From assembly GCA_020809705.1 (NCBI GenBank), contig CP085827.1, positions 5,022,001 to 5,086,000 on the forward strand: DNA of 64,000 nt. Reading direction: 5' to 3'. A program made the position numbers and the translations under genes. Source of the DNA: Calonectria ilicicola. Its lineage: Eukaryota > Ascomycota > Sordariomycetes > Hypocreales > Nectriaceae. Shown piece by piece: positions 56,006-64,000 of the stretch; the first letter of the stretch is position 1, and the number at the start of each line of letters is the position of its first letter. The notes under the pieces are model-generated. The model saw only the letters and a list, made by a program, of their open reading frames with translations, did not search any database and had not been told where the DNA came from.

Positions 56006-57055
56006 CTAAGAGCTGGAGGCAGCGGCTCCCTGATCGACAAGGGAGATGTTGTCAAAGTAAGCATCGAGGCCGCTGCTGGATCCGTCGCAGTCGACGTGGA
56101 ATGAAAGGTCCTTGTCGGTGGATCGGAGGGTGAAGGCAGGGCTGGTGTGCGACTCCCAACCGTTGGACTTCTTGAGGAGGTACGACTCGACGGCAGACTG
56201 ACCCATGGAGACAATCAAGAAGCAGTGTCCATCATCGTAGCTGGTCGAACTGGCTGCAACCTTGCGCTTGTAGCTGAGGACGTAGTTGTGCTTGTCTTGG
56301 ATACCGGTCACGGTCTGGGTTGCTTGGGAGTAGTCTTCGTATCCGGGAACGGGCAGGTAGCTGTGATCAATGTTAGCTTTTGTGAGTGGTTGACTTATGG
56401 AGAGTAAAGCTTACAGAACATGGGTACCGGAGTCGTCAGTGGTGACCTTGCCCTTGCCGCGGAAAGACCAAGCAGGCGACCCGTCGTAAGCGCCGCTTGA
56501 AGACGCTTGATCAAAGTCACCGTTGAGGAGAAGGTTTACTCCTGAAGCGGAAGACTTGAGTTTGTTAAGGCTCGCGCCAGTGGTGGTGGCTGCCGCAGCA
56601 GCAGAAGTGCTGGAGCTAGCCGACGAAGCAGCTGAGGATGAAGTAGCCGCGGCGGAGGAAGCAATCGAGGATGAACTGGCAATTGTCGAAGTGGCAAACG
56701 TAGACGAGGCAGCTGTAGAAGTTGCCGCAGCAGAAGTTGCAGCAGCAGACGTGGCCGCAGCGGCAGAAGAAGAAGAAGATGAAGAAGAAGGAGAGGAAGA
56801 AGAAGACTGAACGGCTACAGAAGTGGTAGTAGCTGCGGCGGAACTGATGGCGGTGGAAGAACCGCTGTCCGAATCATAATCATCATCTCCTGCAACCGCG
56901 GTAGAGGTGACAGAAGGCAGGATGATTCCCCCGGTAGAGTCAGCCGTGACAGTGACAGTGATGGTGGTAGTGACCCGGGCACATCGATAGGCGTTGACTC
57001 CCTGCAGGGACATGGCGGCAGCCAGGCCGAGCATAATAGTCTTGGGCGAAGGCAT
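56006..57055 (-). CDS. Secreted Ser/Ala-rich jelly-roll/CBM-like protein B
   Basis: Paralogue of the gene at 53784-54592. A signal peptide (MPSPKTIMLGLAAAMSLQGV, cleavage near NA) is followed by a Thr-rich start (TTTITVTVTA), an acidic patch (DDDYDSDSG) and about 90 residues of almost pure Ser, Ala and Thr. The latter is probably an O-glycosylated stalk. The domain follows: NLLLNGDFDQ, YDGSPAWSFRG, THVLYLPVPGYEDYSQATQT, YVLSYKRKV and LDAYFDNISLVDQ, the pattern of CBM4/9-like galactose-binding folds. The exons are 56415-57055 and 56006-56360 (54-nt intron), giving 331 residues. It has no catalytic domain and no visible GPI signal. It is probably a secreted wall-binding or adhesive protein. A TATA-like CATATAAAC lies about 210 bp upstream. 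Confidence 0.78.
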
Positions 57056-58430
57056 ACTGAAGTAAGCTTGCGAAGGAAAACTTCGTCGACGAGACGGTGG
57101 TTAGTGTTCAAAAAAAGAGTGTGGCTATTGATTGTTAAAAAAAAATGAGTGTCGGTGTTGAAAGAGAGTGTTGGTGCTGAAGGAGCGTTGAGGCTGTTGG
57201 AAGCTGTGAGTAAAGAGATTGACGATGGATTCAAGAAAAGTCATGGCCATGGAAACTCCAGTTTATATGGAGGGCCGTCGATCAGCCAGCCCCCCTGCGG
57301 CATCCGCGAGAGCGCGTCGACTCACAAAACTCAAATGTCCGAACAGGCTGGTGAGATCTCGGGGTGGCTTCACAATCGGGGAGGCCGCCGAATGGTGTCA
57401 CGGATTTGACTAGTCTCAGCTTGCAACATCTCGCGGGGCTAGGACGGAAAAAGCCCTTTCGGGGAGGCATTTCGGGATACAGGCAGCTGGGCAGACTTTG
57501 GGGTTTGGCATACGCCAGTTTAATTTTGGCCAAACTTTGACACTAGCAAAGTGTCGAATAATGGCTTGTTCCGCTTGTATTGTATGTGAAGCTTATATAA
57601 TATGATGAGCTTCAAGTGTAAATCGTCTCGGATTTGTAGATCAAAAAGGATGTTCGGACCTCTTCGACACTGATAATACTTGTTTACGAGTTTCTCATGA
57701 ATGACCACTTTCCAAAAAAGGAATATGTAATCTTTACTACTCTGATGGCGGGGCTATAATATTCTTGTTCTAGACGCATGCGGAGATAGTTTCTCGGCTG
57801 TGTGGTGGCGTGGATAGGGTTCGAATTTGGAATCTAGATGGATCAGTTGGCGCCACCTCCGTGCGAGGCGACCGACGCGGAGTGGCAAGGTCAATCTCAG
57901 GGGCGCCGAGACAATCCCAAACAAGAAGGAAAAAGGGATGACGGACTTGATTTTGTATTCATGATTGGTGGTGGCTGGTTGTACGTTGACGAGCGCCACG
58001 TGCCATCCATCAACTGTCATGGGAGTACCCGAAACATGACGTGAACTAGGCTTCTCGTTTCATACTTTTATTATTGATCTTTCAGCTGGGGTCCTCCGCC
58101 CCATGACTCGGGTCTCGCCAAGGAAAACTGAGGTTGTCGGTCCGAAGTACACGAAGCGCGCTTATAAATTGAGGGAAGAATAACGAGCGCGGCCCGATAG
58201 CGACTTGCAATTACCAACACCAACATAACAAAACTAGAATGTCCAGAACTACAGAAAATTAATGAACGGTGAGGGTTTTTATGAATAAAAGGAGAGCATG
58301 ATAATGAGTGAATGTACCAGTTACTAATGAAGCATCTCAACCAACCTGTTGATCGCATTAATTGGTCCAAGTGTGCCGTCTAATAACCCAAAGGGGCCTC
58401 TAGTAGCCGTCTAATTGTGCCCCTCAGCTT
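57056..58430. other. Intergenic, upstream of paralogue B and 3' of the MFS gene
   Basis: A CATATAAAC box on the minus strand at about 57262-57270 is a candidate TATA element for paralogue B. The remainder is moderately AT-rich, with no supported gene. Confidence 0.4.
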
Positions 58431-60002
58431 CTATTTACGTCCCAACAGACTCTTGTTCGATTGAAACTTCAAGACTGCAACTAGTCCAGCCGCGCCAAGG
58501 GCTAGTGAGCCAGCATAGTACATAGCTGGGCGGTAGGCTTGTAAGCCATCATCTGCTCCACCATATCTCTCGAGCAGATATCCCGCAATTGGGGCACCCT
58601 GTATATTATGTTAGCAAGGCAAGGTGATATAGAAAAGGCACACACCATGAGATATCCTCCAACCCATCCTGTCACAATCATCCCCATGGCCACAGAGACC
58701 CTTGCGGACCCAAAAGTGTTCCCCACAACAGTGGGCATAGTCGAGAAGAAGCCACCATTAGCTGCTCCATTGATCACCACGAAGACTGCCAGCGGGGTTA
58801 GTGTTGTGGATTCGGGCCACAGGGTGAGGATGCTGAGCGCTGTAAGAATGAGAGAGCAGAAGAGCGTGTTAATCGAGCCAAGCTTGTCGCAAAGGAGCCC
58901 GCACATTATCCGGCCTATCGCTGACGAAAAGTTGAACCCTGCGAGCAATCCAGCTCCTGTGCTAGAAGACAGACCCATGGAGCGACTGTATAGCGGAATG
59001 AAGAATGGTGGCACGAAAAGCGGGAATGTTCCGATTGCGCCAATGACAAAGACTAACAGGAACCCCGGGTCTTTGAAAAGACGCCTTTGCCGCGAATTAG
59101 CTCCAATGCAGACTGGAATAAACCTGGATCAGTGTGAGTCTTACCATTCGACAAACCCCGCTGTTCGAATTGGAGTTCGTTCGCGTATAAACCACGCCGC
59201 TGGAAGCCCAGTAACAAGTGTCGTAATTCCCAGGATGCGATATGTCCACGCTGGACCAAACTTCTGAATTAAAGCCTCCAGGCCATAGCTGGTCACAGCG
59301 CCTCCAAAGCCGCCCCCTGCGAACACAATGCCATTTGCAAGACCTCGTCTGCGGCTGAAATATTGGGCTGGCGTGACTGACACAGTCTACCATGTTAGTG
59401 AGACCACACTATAGCACAGTCTTAGACAGTACTTACCATGAAACAGAGGCTGACAGTAGATCGTTAATTACACCAAATATTGATCAAGAGGGAACGGGAG
59501 ATGCTCACCTGAGACCCAAGCCAAGTACCACTCCACTGGTGAAAAACATGCCCGCAACATTCTTCACTGCGAAGCTACTCGTAATGGCTGACATTCCGAG
59601 GAAGAAAACACCCAATAACGCTGTGCGTTGAGCCCCCATCCATCGGATGACACGCGCATTAATTATAGCGAGAGCGCTGATCAGCCCCGCTGAGAGTGAT
59701 CCCACAAAGGCCAGTGTAGCTGGTGATCCGACCCCTTCAGCCACTAGGGCATCTTGAATGATGCCCCAGCTATAGCTGGTGCCTACAAACCACCAGCTGA
59801 CGATGGAACATGCTGCTACTACCACCCATCCATATCCGCCGTCAGGTACTGCGCTATCGGCAAGCCGAGAGGCCTCGAGTACCGGGTCAGCATCGGAGTT
59901 GTGATTGGAGTTGGGTGACTCTAATTGCACAGCTTCACGATGGACAACGCCACTGGTCTGATTGAAATCACTCAGCCGGATAGATGTCGATGTTGAAGTC
60001 AT
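58431..60002 (-). CDS. MCT-type MFS transporter, with 13-nt microexon
   Basis: Member of the fungal monocarboxylate-transporter (MCH/SLC16-like) branch of the major facilitator superfamily. The substrate is unknown. The hallmark DGGYGWVVVAACSIVSW opens the first membrane helix. YFSRRRGLANGIVFAGGGFGGA corresponds to the loop and helix 4-5 signature. ERTP...GFVEWRLFKDPGFLLVF is the central loop. FFIPLYSRSMGLSSSTGAGL and GAPIAGYLLERYGG lie in the C-terminal half. The exons are 59509-60002, 59437-59449, 59145-59386, 58646-59084 and 58431-58598, and all phases close to give 451 residues. The second exon is only 13 nt (SLCFM). The introns are 59, 50, 60 and 47 nt; one acceptor is AAG. About 12 helices fit. 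The cytosolic N-terminus is about 55 residues. Confidence 0.88.
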
Positions 60003-61428
60003 AGCTTGTCCTTTCTTGCTGTAATTTGGCGAATGTCGATGAAGTTCAAAGATGAATGAGTTCTGCTGGTCTGATGCTTACTCGGTTGGCTTATTCAGCG
60101 AAGCTATCCGATTCGGGGCTAAACTTCCGCCGTCCAAGAGTAGACGTTACTGGCGCATAAATAAAAAGGATTTTTAAATTATATAATAAGGCCGTGGCTA
60201 AGAGAGAATGATGTCGAGCCGTGTTACAAATCCCCACTTGTCTAGTGCGCCCTTGGAAAGACTTGACACGCCCTTCCAGTTGGTTTACTAATTGGCGGCA
60301 CTAAGACAGGAACACGCAACTAGTGGTTGGATTTGGGAGCAACATGCAAGACTGGACAAACTTGCTGGATGCAGACCGAAGCCGTCAATGCCATGACAAT
60401 GCATACTTGTTTTGACACAGGCTTTACCTACTTGCGGTTCCTAGGAGTACAATGAACTTGTGAGCTCGGTGTTGTCCTGAAAAAAAGGGAAATTGAGTTT
60501 ATGATTAGCGTGCAAGTCAATGCATAGGTTGGTCCTGTTAAACACTGATGTAATTGTCTAAATAGCGTAAGGGAAAAGGAATGATGTCATAAAATAGGCT
60601 GAATAGATTTCTGGATAGGACATGGGTTTTGCATTTTGTCCGGTCCCGAACCGTATGCAACAGCATGATAATGAGGAATTGTGAATACTGAATCAACTGC
60701 ATAAACGCTTGGGTAAACCTTTATGCATCCAGGCAGTCGAACTACTTTCTATCAATCAATGGCCATGTGTAGTCGGCCTATCAATCTAGAATTAAAGGCA
60801 TGATAAGAATAGTAGGAAATGGCCACGTCAATTAGAGGCCAGCAGCTTTAAGTGATATTGTTGTTGCCCAAGTATGCAAGACATGCTACCTCCTGACCCA
60901 TCCAATACTACGTGGGCGAATAAGCCTGACATTTGGCGTGAAACTAGCTTGCTCCCTCCATTGAGCGTTTTATGGGGTTTCCTCTTTGGGACGTTGCGTC
61001 GGCGTTGGTATCCGCCGACCGCCGCCCGCGCCAAACCACGTGCAAAGTTGCAATGCTTGCTCTGGATCAAGATAACAGCAGCGAGGTCCAAAAAAGTAGG
61101 TGTAAAGCTGGGAAAACGACGATGGAATCGAGTTTTTGATATTTTGCTGCACTCTGCAAGTCATAGAGTTCATATTTACCTTGTTTTCGCACCTTCTCCA
61201 CCAGCAGGAAATTTTGACCAATTCGCCTTCCCAGTTGTGTATCTCAGGCAGCTGAGTTTTGGGGCAAGAAATAAGGGCAGTCGGTAGACTGACTCAGCAA
61301 ATTTTCTCTGAACATCATCATCCCGCCTCACCAAGTCGACGACGACGCCGCCGACGCGCTGAATTGCCGTCCCCCCGCCACGAGCCTCTCGCTGTGTATC
61401 CGGCTTATGATCCGACAAGCATTTCATC
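60003..61428. other. Divergent intergenic region, MFS and TBF1-like
   Basis: AT-rich from about 60140 to 60850, including an AAATAAAAAGGATTTTTAAAT patch near 60160, then normal composition to the TBF1-like start. No supported gene. Confidence 0.45.
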
Positions 61429-64000
61429 ATGGCTGAGCCCGCGCAGCCCGACCTGAGCGCGGCCTTGTCGCCGTCAGGTGCGTAATCGTCGCTACACCAT
61501 CCCCCGCCACTCGCGATTCCCATGCCAACTTCCCATAGCTTTTGCTCGAGATTGGCACTGCGCAACAATGCTAACTGACCCAGCTCTTGGAATCAAGCAA
61601 GAAATTAACATTCTCGATGGCCTCGACCTCGAGCTGGCCCTCCAGGCGGCAACGAAGCGACCTTTCGAAGATTCTGCAAACCTTGATGACCCCTCAAAGA
61701 GGGTCAAGACCGAGAACGATCCTGCCATAAACAATGACACGTTTGAATCCGATCCGAGTGCAGAGGAATCTTTGGAAGATGGACTGGCTCTTCTTGTCCA
61801 GAATGCGCTCTCAAATGTCGGTGATCTCGTGAATCAATTCTCGCAAGATGCGGACATGGCTCAGACCACAAACGATGCCGATCCCATGGACGTTGACACG
61901 GCACCTGTTCCCGAAGATCCCTTACCCCCAGCTCCGGTAACCTTTCTGTCTGATCCTCACAAGTATTTGCGCACCGCCAGCCGGAATGCGCTGGGCAATT
62001 TGGTAGGCTTGTGTTGTCGCGTAATGACCGCCCATTGCTTACCTAGCACCAGGCCATGTCGATGCTCCTCATTTTCTCCCAGTCCTTTGACGAGTCGATA
62101 AAGCCCGTTCGAGAGACCGATTCCCAACATTTCCAATCGTTCCGGCAGGTGAAGACATCCTTTGAGCATATTAAGCAGATATACTCTACCAACTCGATTT
62201 TGTCGTCGGTGGAGCTTGACCTTCAGGACGATGAATCGCGGACGGTTTTGGGACTGGCGAACCTGGCCCAGTTTGGCCTCTGGCTACTCGATGGAAGCTT
62301 TGATTCTTTTAAGCAAGCTCACCACCACTTCCACGCCATCTTCCCCGACCAGATTTCCAACCTTGGAACTGAGGTCATTGAGCTCCTCTTGGCGCTCAAG
62401 ACCCAACTGGCCATCGAATCACTCCTTCAAAAGACACCAGAGCAAAAGATTGAGCATCTTTTGAGCCAATATCTGACGGATGGCCTTGAAGTGAAGCTTC
62501 TTGGCCTTCACGAAGGTCTTGAGCTAACGCCCGCGGACCAAGAGTTTGTCGACTCCACGCGGTCTCGACGAGACTCTCTGCAAAATGAGTCGCAATCCGA
62601 CGCGGGTAAGAAGTTGCCTCCCCATACAGTTTGAATGCGTTATCTAACCTAGAAACAGCAACATTTAGAACGAAATACCCCGCCGATGACCTATTACGAA
62701 GCTTTAGCACATACGTCAAGGGCCGCCTCACTTCAGTTACGGAGCTCGGTAACAGGCTGGGTCTTGCTATGCCATCGAGTGGGGAAACAGCTCTCGACAT
62801 TTTGCCAGACGGCCCTGGCGATGGTGATCTCGACTTGGACGACTTGTCTTCCTTTTTCGAGAAGACTACCTCAGGACTCGTCCAGAACGCACTCGCCGGT
62901 TTGACGGAGGAGGACCCCACTCCCACCCCCGCTCCAGCCGAACCCGTTGTAGTGCCACCGGCGGAAACCCCCAAGAGTCCAGTCAAGACTGAGACCACCG
63001 CCCCACAGACAACCGGAAAGGTGGACCTGATGACCGACTACAAGGAATTAGAGGCTCTTGTAGCGGAAAGCACCTCAAACTATGTCAAGACGACGTTGCA
63101 TGGGCTGTCACCAGTGCCATATCAACCAACTGTTCCCACCAGTACCAGTGAGTATACCTGAGTTAATATTGGGGGATATAGCTAATTCTATGCAGCCGAG
63201 AGCATGGCAGCTCAATCATACCTCAGTCAACTTCAACAAGTCCAGGCTCAACATCCTTACTACTCTTATACACAGCATATACCTGAACCTCAACCACCTG
63301 CTCCGGCTCCTGGCGAAAATCTCCCTCCGAATCAAACCTTTCCCAGCGCCATACTATATGACAAGGCTCGCCAAGCAGCACTATCAAAGTCTTCAGCTCA
63401 CACCCGAAGGGAGGGCCTTCACTCTACTCGTCGACCCTGGACGCAGGAGGAGGAAAAGGCACTCATGGCTGGTTTGGATATGGTCAAGGGCCCCCACTGG
63501 AGTCAAATACTGACTCTATTTGGCCAAAACGGCACCATATCGGATATACTCAAAGATAGGACCCAAGTTCAACTCAAGGATAAAGCTAGAAACCTCAAAT
63601 TGTTCTTCCTCAAGACGAACTCTGAGATGCCCTACTATCTCCAGGCAGTCACGGGCGAACTCAAAACTAGAGCTCCTACGCAGGCTGCCAGGAAGGAGGC
63701 GGAGGAGCGAGCAAGGATGAACTCTGAGGAGGAGCAGGCTAGAATCCAAGGCATCATGACGTTGGCCGGTGGCTTACAAAACCCCCCCCAAGGTAGAGCA
63801 AACGGAAACCCTGCTACCGCGGTCGGCCCCGGCGTTGTAACGCCTGCCCAGGCCGCGAGTGCTGCACAAGCCATCCAGACGGCTCATCAAGCAGCAAGCG
63901 CCCATGTTACCACAAGCGCTGCCACTTCAGGATACCCAGCTTCTTCGCTTCCCCAAGCCCGACCAAGCATGATAACCACAACCCAACAGGCACTCCACTC
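61429..64000 (+). CDS. TBF1: TBF1/TRF-like telobox Myb protein (3' end outside window)
   Basis: It is similar to Tbf1/TRF-type factors that bind TTAGGG repeats at telomeres, subtelomeres and some promoters. The exons are 61429-61477, 61584-62002, 62053-62605, 62659-63147 and 63196 onwards, and all phases agree. An acidic N-terminus (about 1-130) leads into a TRF-homology dimerisation domain (about 140-310: NALGNLAMSMLLIFSQSF, LGLANLAQFGLWLLDGSFD, LGTEVIELLLALKTQLAIES). A Pro/Thr-rich linker follows, then the Myb/telobox domain RRPWTQEEEKALMAGLDMVK, GPHWSQILTLFG, and the telobox-like VQLKDKARNLKLFFLK. In canonical teloboxes VDLKDKWRN is usual, so Trp to Ala is a noticeable change. A Gln/Ala/Thr-rich tail continues past the edge. 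Confidence 0.88.

Noticed and set aside
57810..57835. GGGTTCGAATTTGG as a tRNA T-loop
   Set aside because: No cloverleaf could be formed upstream or downstream.
59124..59144. 21-nt GT...CCAG intron in the MFS gene
   Set aside because: Too short; a 60-nt intron ending in AAG with a GCTAAT branch gives the family sequence VEWRLFKDPGF.
1..64000. CRISPR array, bacterial operons, prophage or intact transposon
   Set aside because: The sequence is eukaryotic. No regular repeat-spacer array, integrase, intact transposase or reverse transcriptase frame was seen.

Overview
The window looks like nuclear DNA of a filamentous ascomycete, most likely a Sordariomycete and possibly Hypocreales (the order is a guess). 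The reasons are many short introns (mostly 47-105 nt) with GTRNGT-type donors and CTAAY-like branch sites, single-copy eukaryotic housekeeping genes on both strands, long untranslated leaders, and the presence of HET-domain, TPR-CHAT and fungal PD-(D/E)XK genes.

Left part (1-24 kb) is mostly housekeeping. In order: the 5' end of an RNase H1 gene (minus), the tRNA adenosine deaminase subunit TAD3 (minus), an 8-kb gene-poor stretch with an AT-rich ORF-free core, a bifunctional 6-phosphofructo-2-kinase/fructose-2,6-bisphosphatase (plus), a frameshifted PD-(D/E)XK nuclease-like gene (minus), SOF1 (minus) and RPB3 (plus) sharing a 0.4-kb divergent promoter, a mitochondrial dicarboxylate carrier with a 5-nt microexon (minus), and the mitochondrial phenylalanyl-tRNA synthetase (plus).

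Middle part (24-42 kb) has well separated genes: calcipressin RCN1, a membrane-bound mpaB/DUF2236-type oxygenase, mitochondrial RRG9, a membrane-anchored short-chain dehydrogenase and a fungal pseudokinase. The gaps between them are long for a fungus (up to 5 kb) and hold only simple repeats.

Right part (42-61 kb) looks accessory and is more AT-rich. It carries a convergent pair made of a HET-domain gene with one in-frame TGA and an intact TPR-CHAT caspase-like protease gene. It also has a small signal-peptide protein, two tandem paralogous secreted jelly-roll/CBM-like proteins, and an MCT-type MFS transporter with a 13-nt microexon. The window ends inside a telobox/Myb TBF1-like gene.

The most interesting items are the HET/TPR-CHAT pair, a putative two-component allorecognition or cell-death locus, and a set of AAAT-rich inverted repeats. 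Two of these repeats have nearly the same arm and spacer geometry, and the set sits next to the accessory genes. Exon boundaries were derived by hand from reading frame, splice consensus and protein-family continuity; nothing was confirmed by transcripts or searches.
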